A DNA stretch of 64,000 bases. Origin: an uncultured Roseateles sp. (GTDB lineage Bacteria; Pseudomonadota; Gammaproteobacteria; Burkholderiales; Burkholderiaceae_C). Positions 19,073 through 27,952 of this stretch are shown here, one piece after another. Numbering within the stretch: position 1 is the stretch's first letter; each line of letters opens with the position of its first letter. Under the pieces are notes generated by a model that was given only the letters and a program-made list of their open reading frames with translations, made no database searches and was not told the DNA's origin. The position numbers and the translations under genes were made by a program. The stretch lies in contig NZ_CAJYPS010000003.1 of NCBI RefSeq assembly GCF_913777145.1, positions 1-64,000 on the forward strand, read 5' to 3'.

Positions 19073-20563
19073 TCAGCCCAGGTAGCGCTGACGCAGATGG
19101 GCCTGGAAGTGAGCCGGGTTCAGCGCCTCGCCGCTGGCGCGCAGCACCAGCTCCGGGGTCTCGAAGCGGCTGGCCGCCTGCCAGACTCGGGTGTTGAGCC
19201 AGTCGAACACCGGCGCCAGCTCGCCGCGCGCGATCTGCTCGTCCAGCGCGGGGTGCAGGCGGCGCATGCTGGCAAACCACTGGGCCGCATACATCGCGCC
19301 CAGCGTGTAGCAGGGGAAGTAGCCGAACAGGCCCGCCGGCCAGTGCACGTCCTGCATGGGGCCGTCCTTGAAGTTGCCGCGGGTGTCGAGATTCAGAAGC
19401 TCGGCCATCTGGGCGTCCCACAGCGCCGGGATGTCGTCCACCTCGGCCTCGCCCTCGATCAGCGCATGCTCGATCTCGAAGCGCAGGATCACGTGGGCCG
19501 GGTAGGTCACCTCGTCTGCATCCACGCGGATCAGCCCCGGCTGCACGCGGGTCAGCAGCTTGTGCAGATTGGCGGGCTCGAAGGCCGGCTGGGCGCCGAA
19601 ATGCTTCGCCAGCAGCGGCGCGAGCAGACCGGCGAAGGCCGGGTGGCTGCCCAGCTGCATCTCGAAGCTCAGGCTCTGGCTCTCGTGTATGCCCATGGAG
19701 CGGGCACGCGCGATCGGCTGGCCCAGCAGCTCGCGCGGCAGGTTCTGCTCGTAGCGGCCATGGCCGGTTTCGTGGATCACGCCCATCAGCGCGGGCAGGA
19801 AGTCGTCCTCGCGGTAGCGCGTGGTCATGCGCACGTCCTCGGGCACGCCGCCGCAGAACGGGTGGGCGCTCTCGTCCAGCCGGCCGGCTTCGAAGTCGAA
19901 GCCCATCAGATGCATCGCGTCCTGGCCCAGCGCGCGCTGGGCCGCGACCGGGAAGGGCCCGACCGGGCGTATCACCGCCTCGCCGGCCTGGCGCGCGCTC
20001 ACGTCGCGGATCAGGCTGGGCAGCCAGCCGCGCAGCTCGCCGAACACGCGCGCCACTTCGGCCGAGCGCATGCCGGGCTCGTACAGGTCCAGCAGTGCGT
20101 CATAGCGCGACAGGCCGGCCTGCTGGGACAGGTGTTGCGCCTCCTCGCGCGCCAGCCGCAGCACCTCGCGCAGATGCGGCACGAAGCCGGCCCAGTCGTT
20201 GGCCGGGCGCAGGCTGCGCCAGGCATGCTCGCAGCGGCTGTTGGCCAGGCTCTTGGCCTCCACCAGCGCTTGCGGCAGCGCATTGGCGCTGCGCCAGGCA
20301 CGGCGTATCTCGCGCAGATTGGCCTGCTGCGTGCCGTCCAGCGGCTCGGCCGCGGCCGCGTCCAGCAGCGCCGGCAGCGCCGGATCGGTGGCCAGCTCGT
20401 GCAGCAGGCCGTCCATCTCGGCCAGCGCCTGCCCGCGCGCCTCGGCGCCGCGGGTCGGCATGAAGGCGGACTGGTCCCATTGCGTGATAGCCTGCAGGTG
20501 GCCCAGCCGGTACAGGCGCAGCTGGCGGCGGGCGAGGTCGTCGTAGGCGGGGGTGGTGCTCAT
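19073..20563 (-). CDS. M32-family metallocarboxypeptidase (carboxypeptidase Taq type)
   Basis: A 496-residue zinc carboxypeptidase of family M32, normal in length and probably cytoplasmic. It has the active-site motif HETGH (residues 264-268, HExxH type), the upstream HPFCGG motif, and the downstream motif GIHESQS supplying a further zinc ligand region. The family removes C-terminal residues from peptides with broad specificity. I chose the ATG at 20563 (MSTTPAYDDLARRQL) because it overlaps the stop of the upstream YqaA-like gene in an ATGA, so the two are an operon. Confidence 0.93.
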   Translation of the reverse strand: MSTTPAYDDLARRQLRLYRLGHLQAITQWDQSAFMPTRGAEARGQALAEMDGLLHELATDPALPALLDAAAAEPLDGTQQANLREIRRAWRSANALPQALVEAKSLANSRCEHAWRSLRPANDWAGFVPHLREVLRLAREEAQHLSQQAGLSRYDALLDLYEPGMRSAEVARVFGELRGWLPSLIRDVSARQAGEAVIRPVGPFPVAAQRALGQDAMHLMGFDFEAGRLDESAHPFCGGVPEDVRMTTRYREDDFLPALMGVIHETGHGRYEQNLPRELLGQPIARARSMGIHESQSLSFEMQLGSHPAFAGLLAPLLAKHFGAQPAFEPANLHKLLTRVQPGLIRVDADEVTYPAHVILRFEIEHALIEGEAEVDDIPALWDAQMAELLNLDTRGNFKDGPMQDVHWPAGLFGYFPCYTLGAMYAAQWFASMRRLHPALDEQIARGELAPVFDWLNTRVWQAASRFETPELVLRASGEALNPAHFQAHLRQRYLG

Positions 20564-21057
20564 GAGATCCAGTCCGGAGGAATCAGCCACAGCAGCGCGG
20601 CGGTGTAGAAGACGAAGCGCAGGAACTTGCCCAGCGCCATCCAGCCCACGCAGGGCCAGAAGGGCAGGCGCAGCCAGCCGGCCACCGCGCACAGCGGGTC
20701 GCCGACGACGGGCAGCCAACTCAGCAGGCAGGCCTTGGGGCCGAAGCGTTGCAGCCAGGCCAGCGCCCTCGGGTTGGGGGGCGACTTGTGGCGCGCGGCC
20801 TCGACCGCGCGCTCCGCGCCATAGCCCACCCACCAGGAGGTGATGCCGCCCAGCGTGTTGCCCACGGTGGCCACCAGGATGGCCGGCCAGAACAGCGCCG
20901 GGTCGGCCTTGACGACCAGGTAGAGCGCCGGCTCCGAGCCCAGCGGCAGCAGCGTGGCGGACACGAAGGCGATCACGAACACCGCCACCAGCCCCACCTG
21001 CGGCAGGGCCAGCGCGGCCAGAAGATCGTGGATGAGATGGCCGAGCCAAGCTTCCAT
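20560..21057 (-). CDS. YqaA-family (VTT/DedA-like) membrane protein
   Basis: A 165-residue integral membrane protein with several hydrophobic segments and the typical VTT-domain features: a glycine-rich reentrant stretch GSEPALYLVV, NTLGGITSWWVGYG, and the loop with LLSWLPVVGDPLCAVAGWLR. YqaA/DedA-like proteins act in membrane lipid or ion homeostasis, but this subfamily has no firmly assigned reaction. It is the first gene of a minus-strand operon with the M32 peptidase and is divergent from dusB. Confidence 0.85.
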   Translation of the reverse strand: MEAWLGHLIHDLLAALALPQVGLVAVFVIAFVSATLLPLGSEPALYLVVKADPALFWPAILVATVGNTLGGITSWWVGYGAERAVEAARHKSPPNPRALAWLQRFGPKACLLSWLPVVGDPLCAVAGWLRLPFWPCVGWMALGKFLRFVFYTAALLWLIPPDWIS

Positions 21058-21125
21058 GCCTGCATTGTCAGGCCGTCGACAGGGGGCGGGCGGCTATACT
21101 CTTGCCTCTTTTTTGAGCAGAACCC

Positions 21126-22196
21126 GTGCAGATCGGCCCCTACACCCTCCCAGAACACGACGGGGCAGCGCTCTTCGTGGCGCCCATGGCCGGGGTGACG
21201 GACCGCCCGTTCCGCCAGCTCTGCCGGCGCCTGGGCGCGGGCTATGCGGTCAGCGAGATGGTGACCTCGCGCAAGGACCTGTGGAACAGCCTCAAGACCT
21301 CGCGCCGCGCCGACCACAGCGGCGAGCCCGGGCCCATCGCGGTGCAGATCGCCGGCACCGATGCGGCCATGATGGCCGAGGCTGCGGCCTACAACATCGC
21401 CCGCGGCGCCCAGATCATCGACATCAACATGGGCTGCCCGGCCAAGAAGGTCTGCAACAAGTGGGCCGGCTCGGCGCTGATGCGCAACGAGCCGCTGGCG
21501 CTGGAGATCGTGGAGGCCGTGGTGGCGCAGTGCGCGCCGCACGGCGTGCCGGTCACGCTGAAGATGCGCACCGGCTGGAGCCTGGAGGAGCGCAACGCCC
21601 TGCGGCTGGCGCGCGCCTTCGAGGCGGCCGGCGTCGCGATGCTGACCATACACGGCCGCACCCGCGAACAGGGCTACAAGGGCCTGGCCGAATACGACAC
21701 CATCGCCGCGGTCAAGGCCGCGCTGCGCATCCCGGTGGTGGCCAACGGCGACATCGACTCGCCCGAGAAGGCCCGTCAGGTGCTGGACTACACCCGCGCC
21801 GACGCGCTGATGGTGGGCCGCGCGGCCCAGGGCCGGCCCTGGATATTCCGCGAGATCGCGCACTACCTGGCCACCGGTGAACACCTGGCCCCGCCCACGG
21901 TGGCCGAGGCCTGCGCCTGGCTCACCGAACACCTGCTGGACCACTACAGCCTCTACGGCGAAGCCAGCGGCGTGCGCAGCGCGCGCAAGCACATCGGCTG
22001 GGCCGTGCGCGGCCTGCCCGGCGGCGAGACCTTCCGCCAGCACATGAACACGCTGGAGAGCAGCGACGAGCAGTGGCGCGCCTTGCGCGACTGGTTCGAT
22101 GCGCTCGCCCAGACCTTCGAGCGACTGCCGCCCGCCGCGGCCGCCGCTCCCGATGACGCGACCGAGGCGCTGGACGCCGAGGCCTGCGTCGCCTGA
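21126..22196 (+). CDS. dusB: tRNA dihydrouridine synthase B (NifR3 family)
   Basis: DusB is an FMN enzyme that reduces specific uridines in the tRNA D-loop. The 356-residue protein has APMAGVTDRPFR at the start of the TIM barrel, INMGCPAKKV with the catalytic Cys at 104, the LKMRTGW strand, IHGRTREQGYKG, VVANGDIDS and DALMVGRAAQGRPW. A low-complexity Ala/Asp/Glu tail of about 25 residues is extra. The start is a GTG at 21126. It is followed by fis 12 bases later, the classic dusB-fis operon. Confidence 0.95.
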   Translation: MQIGPYTLPEHDGAALFVAPMAGVTDRPFRQLCRRLGAGYAVSEMVTSRKDLWNSLKTSRRADHSGEPGPIAVQIAGTDAAMMAEAAAYNIARGAQIIDINMGCPAKKVCNKWAGSALMRNEPLALEIVEAVVAQCAPHGVPVTLKMRTGWSLEERNALRLARAFEAAGVAMLTIHGRTREQGYKGLAEYDTIAAVKAALRIPVVANGDIDSPEKARQVLDYTRADALMVGRAAQGRPWIFREIAHYLATGEHLAPPTVAEACAWLTEHLLDHYSLYGEASGVRSARKHIGWAVRGLPGGETFRQHMNTLESSDEQWRALRDWFDALAQTFERLPPAAAAAPDDATEALDAEACVA

Positions 22197-22208
22197 ACCT
22201 CCCCCGCC

Positions 22209-22457
22209 ATGAGCGCACAAAAGAACAACACGCCCAACCCCATCGACGCCTGCGTGCGCGACAACCTCGAAGCCTTCTTCCGTGACCTCGACGGTCAGGA
22301 GCCGCACTCCATGCACGAGATGCTGGTGAAGCTGGTGGAGAAGCCGCTGCTGGAGATCGTGATGCGCGAGGCCGGGGGCAACCAGAGCAAGGCCGCGCAA
22401 TGGCTGGGCATGAACCGCAACACGCTGCGCCGCAAGCTGACCGATCACAACCTCTGA
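22209..22457 (+). CDS. fis: Fis-family DNA-binding protein
   Basis: An 82-residue nucleoid-associated protein. The C-terminal helix-turn-helix [21 protein letters not shown] matches the Fis signature, and the N-terminal half matches the dimerisation region. Fis bends DNA and modulates transcription and recombination. The position directly after dusB supports Fis rather than another small HTH protein. Confidence 0.95.
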   Translation: MSAQKNNTPNPIDACVRDNLEAFFRDLDGQEPHSMHEMLVKLVEKPLLEIVMREAGGNQSKAAQWLGMNRNTLRRKLTDHNL

Positions 22458-22473
22458 GCCTCTGAGCACAACC

Positions 22474-24051
22474 ATGGCACTCACCGCACTCCTCTCGGTC
22501 TCCGACAAGACCGGCATCCTCGAATTCGCCCAGGAGCTGCATGCTCTCGGCGCCAAGCTGCTGTCCACCGGCGGCACCGCCAAGCTGCTGGCCGACGCCG
22601 GCCTGCCGGTCACCGAGGTGGCCGAGCACACCGGCTTCCCCGAGATGATGGACGGGCGCGTGAAGACGCTGCACCCCAAGATCCACGGTGGCCTGCTGGC
22701 CCGCAGCGATCTGCCCGAGCATGTGGCCGCGATGCAGCAGCACGGCATCACCCGCATCGACATCCTGGCGGTCAATCTCTATCCGTTCGAGGCCACCGTG
22801 GCCAAGCCCGGCTGCACGCTGGAAGACGCGATCGAGAACATCGACATCGGCGGCCCGGCCATGGTGCGCAGCGCGGCCAAGAACTGGGGCGACGTGACGG
22901 TGCTGACCGACGCCAGCCAGTACGCCGTCGTGCTGGCCGAGCTCAAGGCCAGCGGCAAGACCAGCGACAAGACCCGCTTCGCCTGCTCGGTGGCCGCGTT
23001 CAACCGCATCGCCCAGTACGACGCCGCGATCAGCAACTACCTCTCCAGCCTGCAGGAAGACGGCAGCAAGGCCGAGTACCCGGCGCAGATGAACAGCAGC
23101 TTCGTGAAGGTGCAGGACCTGCGCTACGGCGAGAACTCACACCAGACCGCCGCGCTCTACCGCGACCTCTTCCCCGCGCCCGGCTCGCTGGTGTCGGCCA
23201 AGCAGCTGCAGGGCAAGGAGCTGAGCTACAACAACATCGCCGACGCGGATGCCGCGTGGGAATGCGTGAAGAGCTTCGAGGCGCCGGCCTGCGTGATCAT
23301 CAAGCACGCCAACCCCTGCGGTGTGGCCGTGGGCCTGAACCCGGCCGAGGCCTATGGCAAGGCCTTCAAGACCGATCCCACCAGCGCCTTCGGCGGCATC
23401 ATCGCGTTCAACCGCGAGGTGGACGGCGCGGCTGCGCAGCTGGTGGCCAAGCAGTTCGTCGAGGTGCTGATGGCGCCGTCTTTCAGCGCCGAGGCGCTGG
23501 AGGTGTTCAAGAGCAAGGTCAATGTGCGCCTGCTGCAGATCGCACTGCCTGCCGGTGGCACCCGCCCCTGGGACCAGGGCCGCAATGCGCAGGACGTCAA
23601 GCGCGTTGGCTCCGGCCTGCTGGTGCAGACTGCCGACAACCACTTCCTCAAGCGCGAGGACCTCAAGGTCGTGACCACGCTGCAGCCCAGCGCCCAGCAG
23701 CTGGACGACCTGATGTTCGCGTGGACCGTGGCCCAGTACGTGAAGAGCAATGCCATCGTGTTCTGCGCTGGCGGCATGACGCTGGGCGTGGGCGCCGGCC
23801 AGATGAGCCGGGTGGACTCCACCAAGATCGCCGCGATCAAGGCGGCCAATGCCGGCCTGTCGCTGCAGGGCGCCGCGGTGGCCAGCGATGCCTTCTTCCC
23901 GTTCCGCGACGGCCTGGACGTGCTGGCCGACGCGGGCGCGAGCTGCGTGATCCAGCCGGGCGGCTCCATGCGTGACGACGAAGTGATCGCCGCCGCCAAC
24001 GAGCGCGGCATCGCGATGGTCTTCACCGGCATCCGCCACTTCCGTCACTGA
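22474..24051 (+). CDS. purH: bifunctional AICAR formyltransferase / IMP cyclohydrolase
   Basis: PurH performs the last two steps of de novo IMP synthesis. The 525-residue protein starts with the methylglyoxal-synthase-like IMP cyclohydrolase domain ([35 protein letters not shown]) and continues with the AICAR transformylase domain ([23 protein letters not shown] with the catalytic Lys-His pair, DPTSAFGG, ending [12 protein letters not shown] and TGIRHFRH). The gene follows fis by 16 bases. The order dusB-fis-purH is typical of Burkholderiales; ruvC, which is often next, is here 6.6 kb away. Confidence 0.97.
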   Translation: MALTALLSVSDKTGILEFAQELHALGAKLLSTGGTAKLLADAGLPVTEVAEHTGFPEMMDGRVKTLHPKIHGGLLARSDLPEHVAAMQQHGITRIDILAVNLYPFEATVAKPGCTLEDAIENIDIGGPAMVRSAAKNWGDVTVLTDASQYAVVLAELKASGKTSDKTRFACSVAAFNRIAQYDAAISNYLSSLQEDGSKAEYPAQMNSSFVKVQDLRYGENSHQTAALYRDLFPAPGSLVSAKQLQGKELSYNNIADADAAWECVKSFEAPACVIIKHANPCGVAVGLNPAEAYGKAFKTDPTSAFGGIIAFNREVDGAAAQLVAKQFVEVLMAPSFSAEALEVFKSKVNVRLLQIALPAGGTRPWDQGRNAQDVKRVGSGLLVQTADNHFLKREDLKVVTTLQPSAQQLDDLMFAWTVAQYVKSNAIVFCAGGMTLGVGAGQMSRVDSTKIAAIKAANAGLSLQGAAVASDAFFPFRDGLDVLADAGASCVIQPGGSMRDDEVIAAANERGIAMVFTGIRHFRH

Positions 24052-24062
24052 GGACGGACCGA

Positions 24063-24206
24063 GAACAGGCCCTGCGGCCTGTTCGACGCCGTCCGAAGGC
24101 CTCGCGCCATGCAGGGCGCGAGGCATGACATGGATCATCGGCCATCTCGGGGCCGATGGCATGAGGGCGGCCATGAGGACGGCCCGACTAGACGCCCCCC
24201 TCTAGT
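24063..24206. repeat. four consecutive perfect inverted repeats between purH and the aldehyde dehydrogenase
   Basis: Four perfect stems follow one another: GAACAGGCC/GGCCTGTTC at 24063-24084 (4-base loop), CCTCGCGCC/GGCGCGAGG at 24100-24123 (6-base loop), CATCGGCC/GGCCGATG at 24136-24158 (7-base loop), and ACTAGA/TCTAGT at 24187-24206 (8-base loop). None is followed by a T-run, so these are not ordinary factor-independent terminators. The last, AT-rich dyad could be an operator for the downstream operon. Confidence 0.7.
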
Positions 24207-24277
24207 TCCCCGCTCCTCCACGAGTCCAGCCTTGGCGTTAGCCTCGCGGTGTCCACACAAGAACACCGGAGACAGCC

Positions 24278-25687
24278 TTGGACACCGCACTGCACGAGCG
24301 CCTGCATCTGGCGCTGGGCACCCAGCGCCGCGCCTTCGAGGCCGAGCGCCAGCCATCCTACGAGGTGCGTCGCGACCGCCTGCGCCGTCTGCGCGCCATG
24401 ACCCGCCAGCACGCCGAGGCGCTGGCCGCCGCGATGGCGCAGGACTTCGGCCACCGCGCCCGCCAGGAGTCGCTGCTGGCCGATGTGTTCACGGTCGAGT
24501 CCGCCGCCGGCCACGCGATGCGGCGCCTGCGTCGCTGGATGAAGCCGCGCCGTGTCGAGACGCCGCTGCACTTCCTGCCGGGGCGCAACCTCCTGATGCG
24601 CCAGCCGCTGGGCGTGGTGGGCATAGTCTCGCCCTGGAACTACCCCTATTACCTGGCGATGGCGCCGGCCGTGGCCGCGCTGGCGGCCGGCAACCGGGTG
24701 CTGATCAAGCCCTCCGAGCTGACCCCGGCGACCAGTGCGCTGATGGCGCAACTGGTGGCCCAGCACTTCGCGCCCGAGGAGATGCAGGTCATCGCCGGCG
24801 ACGCCGAGGTCGGCCGGGCCTTCACCGAGCTGCCGCTGGACCACCTGTTCTTCACCGGCTCCACCGCGGTGGGCCGGCTGGTGGCCCAGGCCGCGGCGAA
24901 AAACCTGACCCCGGTCACGCTGGAGCTGGGCGGCAAGTCGCCGGCGCTGGTGGACCGCAGCGCCGATCTCGCGCAAACCGCCGCGCGCCTGGCGGTGGGC
25001 AAGCTGTTCAACGCCGGGCAGACCTGTGTCGCGCCCGACTACCTGCTGGTGCCGCGCGAGTTGGTGGAGCCGCTGGCCCAGCGTCTGCTGGCCGAGATGC
25101 GGCGGCTCTACCCGCACATCGCCGGCAATGCCGACTACACCGCGATCTGCACGCCCCGCCATCTGGCGCGGCTGCAGGGCCTGCTGGACGACGCCCAGGC
25201 CCGCGGCGCGCGCGTGCTGCGCAGTCACACCGACACGCCCGAAGACCGGCGCCTGGTGCCGGCGCTGCTGCTGGACGTGCCGCCCGATGCGGCGGTGATG
25301 CAGGAGGAGATCTTCGGCCCGCTGCTGCCGGTGCTGGCCTATGACCGGCCGGAGGACGCCATTGCCCACGTCAACGCGGGCGAGCGCCCGCTGGCGCTGT
25401 ACTGGTTCGGGCGCGACCGCGCGGCCCGCGAGCAGGTGCTGGCCCAGACGCTGGCCGGCGGCGTGACCGTCAACGACTGCCTGTGGCATCTGGGCCAGGA
25501 GGAGCAGCCCTTTGGCGGCGTGGGCGCCAGCGGCATGGGGGCCTATCACGGCGAGTGGGGCTTTCGCAGCTTCAGCAAGGAGAAGCCGGTGTTCCTGCAA
25601 TCCCGCTGGGCCGGCACACGGCTGTTCCAGCCGCCCTATGGCGCGACCTTCGAGCGCCTGCTGGCGCTGCTGCGGAGGCTGGGCTGA
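24278..25687 (+). CDS. aldehyde dehydrogenase (coniferyl aldehyde dehydrogenase type)
   Basis: A 469-residue NAD(P)-dependent aldehyde dehydrogenase that resembles bacterial coniferyl aldehyde dehydrogenases. Active-site residues are present: N121 in SPWNYPYYL, E216 in LELGGK, C250 in NAGQTC, and FFTGSTAVG for the cofactor loop. The start is a TTG at 24278, preceded by GGAGA; the next ATG would remove about 40 residues of the conserved N-terminus. It forms an operon with the next two genes (one-base TGATG overlaps). The same trio of CALDH, Tat-signal protein and GMC oxidoreductase is known from Pseudomonas (PA0364-PA0366 region, from memory). Confidence 0.9.
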   Translation: MDTALHERLHLALGTQRRAFEAERQPSYEVRRDRLRRLRAMTRQHAEALAAAMAQDFGHRARQESLLADVFTVESAAGHAMRRLRRWMKPRRVETPLHFLPGRNLLMRQPLGVVGIVSPWNYPYYLAMAPAVAALAAGNRVLIKPSELTPATSALMAQLVAQHFAPEEMQVIAGDAEVGRAFTELPLDHLFFTGSTAVGRLVAQAAAKNLTPVTLELGGKSPALVDRSADLAQTAARLAVGKLFNAGQTCVAPDYLLVPRELVEPLAQRLLAEMRRLYPHIAGNADYTAICTPRHLARLQGLLDDAQARGARVLRSHTDTPEDRRLVPALLLDVPPDAAVMQEEIFGPLLPVLAYDRPEDAIAHVNAGERPLALYWFGRDRAAREQVLAQTLAGGVTVNDCLWHLGQEEQPFGGVGASGMGAYHGEWGFRSFSKEKPVFLQSRWAGTRLFQPPYGATFERLLALLRRLG

Positions 25688-26193
25688 TGCAGCGCCGCCG
25701 ACTGTTGCAGCTGGGGCTGGGCGCGGCCGTGCTGATGGGCGTGGCCGGTGCGGGCGTGGCGGTGTTCCGGCCGGGCCTGGACGGCACGCGCCTGAGCGCC
25801 GCCTCGCGCCAGCTGATGGCCCGTGTGGCCGAGGCGGTGCTGGACGGCCTGCTGCCCGCGGCCGGCCCGGCGCGTGAGCAGGCGCTGCAGGCACAGCTGC
25901 AGCGCGTGGACGAGGCGGTGGCCGCGCTGCCGGCGCCGCTGCGTGCCGAACTGTCGCAGGCGCTGGGCCTGCTGGCGCTGGCGCCCGGTCGCTGGGCGCT
26001 GCTGGGCCTGCGCAGCGACTGGGGCCAGGTCTCCACCGCCGAGCTGCAGGCCTGCCTGGACGGGCTGCGCCTGTCCGGCCAGTCGCTGCGCCAGCAGGTC
26101 TATCACGCGCTGCGCGACCTGCACAGCATTGCCTTCTTCACTGCGCCCGAGAACTGGCGCCTGGCCGGCTACCCCGGCCCCCAGGAGATCTGA
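25687..26193 (+). CDS. Tat-signal protein, small partner of GMC oxidoreductase
   Basis: A 168-residue protein with an N-terminal twin-arginine-like signal (MQRRRLLQLGLGAAVLMG) followed by a helical domain with no cofactor motif visible. Proteins of this type lie beside GMC oxidoreductases and probably serve as their exported or membrane-anchored small subunit, comparable to gluconate dehydrogenase subunit 3. The next gene has no obvious signal of its own, so this one may carry the pair through the Tat system. It overlaps both neighbours by one base. Confidence 0.75.
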   Translation: MQRRRLLQLGLGAAVLMGVAGAGVAVFRPGLDGTRLSAASRQLMARVAEAVLDGLLPAAGPAREQALQAQLQRVDEAVAALPAPLRAELSQALGLLALAPGRWALLGLRSDWGQVSTAELQACLDGLRLSGQSLRQQVYHALRDLHSIAFFTAPENWRLAGYPGPQEI

Positions 26194-27803
26194 TGAGCAG
26201 CCTGCAAGACCCCATCCTGGAGGGCCTGGCGCGCGGCTGGAAGGTGCACGGCGGCCCGCACGCACCGCTGCGCGCGGCGCTGGACTGCGATGTCGCCATC
26301 ATCGGCAGCGGCGCCGGCGCCGGCATCACCGCCGAGATGCTGGCGCGCGCCGGCCTGAAGATCGTTCTCGTCGAGGAGGGCCCGCTGCGTTCCAGCCGCC
26401 AGTTCCGCCAGCGCGAGGCCGACGCCTACCCCCAGCTCTACCAGGAGGCCGCCGGGCGCAAGACCCGGGACCAGGCGATCAACATCCTGCAGGGCCGCTG
26501 CGTGGGCGGCTCCACCACGGTGAACTGGGCGGGGGCCTTCCGCACGCCGCCCGAGGTGCTGGCCCACTGGGGCGAGCGCTTCGGCCTGAGCGACTTCAGC
26601 GCGGCCGCGATGGCGCCCTGGTTCGAGCAGGTGGAGCGCCGCCTCCACATCTCCCCCTGGCCCACCGAGCCCAATGCCAACAACGACGTGCTGCGCCGCG
26701 GCGCCGAGGCGCTGGGCCTTGCCGCCAAGGTGGTCAGCCGCAATGTGAAGGGCTGCTGGAACCTGGGCTCCTGCGGCCTGGGCTGCCCCACCAATGCCAA
26801 GCAGTCCATGCTGGTCAGCACGCTGCCCACCGCACTGGACCTGGGCGCCACGCTGCTGGTGCAGACCCGCGCGCGCCGCCTGCGGCTGAAGGACGGCCGC
26901 GTCGACGCGCTGCTGGCCGAGCCGGTGACGCTGGACGGTCAGGTCAGCGGCCCGGCGCTCACCATCACCGCCCGGCATTACGTGGTGGCGGGCGGCGCGA
27001 TCAACTCGCCCGCGCTGCTGCTGCGCTCCGACGCGCCCGACCCCCACGGCCTGCTGGGCCGTCGCACCTTTTTGCACCCCACGGCCGGCGGCACCGCGCT
27101 GTTCGAGACCGAGGTGGCCGGCTGGGCCGGTGCGCCGCTGTCGGTCTATGTGGACCACTTCCTGCACCAGGCGCCGCTGGACGGCCCCATGGGCTACAAG
27201 CTGGAGGTGGCGCCGGTGCACCCCGGTTTTGCGCTGACCAATGGCGGCGGCCTGGGCCCCGAGCTGGCCGAGCGCGCCCGCCAGATGCCCCGCACCCAGC
27301 TCATCATCGCGTTGATGCGCGACGGCTTCCATGCGCAGTCGGCCGGCGGCCGCGTGCTGCTGCGCGACGACGGCAGCCCGGTGCTGGATTACGCGCTCAA
27401 CGACTACCTGCTGGACGGCGTGCACCGCGCCTACCTCAGCATGGCCGAGATCCAGTTCGCGGCCGGCGCCCGCACGGTGCGGCCGGTGCATGAACAGGCC
27501 GCGCCCTACCGCAACCTGGCCGAGGCCAGGGCGGGCATCGCGGCGCTGCGCATGCAGCCCTTCATCGCCACCGTGGGCAGCGCCCATGTGATGGGCGGCT
27601 GCACCATGGCGGCCGACGCCGGCCGCGGCGTGGTGCGGCCGGACGGCCAGCACTGGCAGATCGCCAACCTGTCGGTGCACGACGGCTCGCTGTTCCCCAC
27701 CAGCCTGGGCGCCAACCCGCAGCAGACGGTCTACGGCCTGGCCAACAAGCTCAGCGCCGGGCTGATCCAGCGCCTGGGCGGGCGGGCCCAGCCTCTTGCC
27801 TAG
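26193..27803 (+). CDS. GMC-family FAD-dependent oxidoreductase
   Basis: A 536-residue flavoprotein of the glucose-methanol-choline family that oxidises an alcohol of unknown identity. The ADP-binding loop IIGSGAGAGITAEMLARAG lies near residue 35, followed by VGGSTTVNWAG, a cysteine-rich CGLGCPTNAKQS motif, VAGGAINSPALLL, a C-terminal GSAHVMGGCTM and the flavin-binding SLFPTSLGANPQQT. The CALDH upstream could oxidise the aldehyde it makes, so alcohol to acid conversion is a reasonable reading of the operon. Confidence 0.9.
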   Translation: MSSLQDPILEGLARGWKVHGGPHAPLRAALDCDVAIIGSGAGAGITAEMLARAGLKIVLVEEGPLRSSRQFRQREADAYPQLYQEAAGRKTRDQAINILQGRCVGGSTTVNWAGAFRTPPEVLAHWGERFGLSDFSAAAMAPWFEQVERRLHISPWPTEPNANNDVLRRGAEALGLAAKVVSRNVKGCWNLGSCGLGCPTNAKQSMLVSTLPTALDLGATLLVQTRARRLRLKDGRVDALLAEPVTLDGQVSGPALTITARHYVVAGGAINSPALLLRSDAPDPHGLLGRRTFLHPTAGGTALFETEVAGWAGAPLSVYVDHFLHQAPLDGPMGYKLEVAPVHPGFALTNGGGLGPELAERARQMPRTQLIIALMRDGFHAQSAGGRVLLRDDGSPVLDYALNDYLLDGVHRAYLSMAEIQFAAGARTVRPVHEQAAPYRNLAEARAGIAALRMQPFIATVGSAHVMGGCTMAADAGRGVVRPDGQHWQIANLSVHDGSLFPTSLGANPQQTVYGLANKLSAGLIQRLGGRAQPLA

Positions 27804-27952
27804 GCGAGTGGCCTAGGCCGGCCTGGGCAGGGGTCTCGGTGCGAGCCCCTCCTGAAGGCCAGGTCTTGAATCCGGACGGCTCAGCGTCAGATCGGGAGCG
27901 CACACTGGTGGCGCATCGCTGCCCGTGAGCGATGGCTGCAGAGGAGTCCCCC

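Noticed and set aside
18955..19197. 80-codon frame crossing the lpxC-side terminator
   Set aside because: It reads through a strong terminator and into the convergent peptidase gene, with an Arg/Pro-rich product typical of GC-rich shadows.
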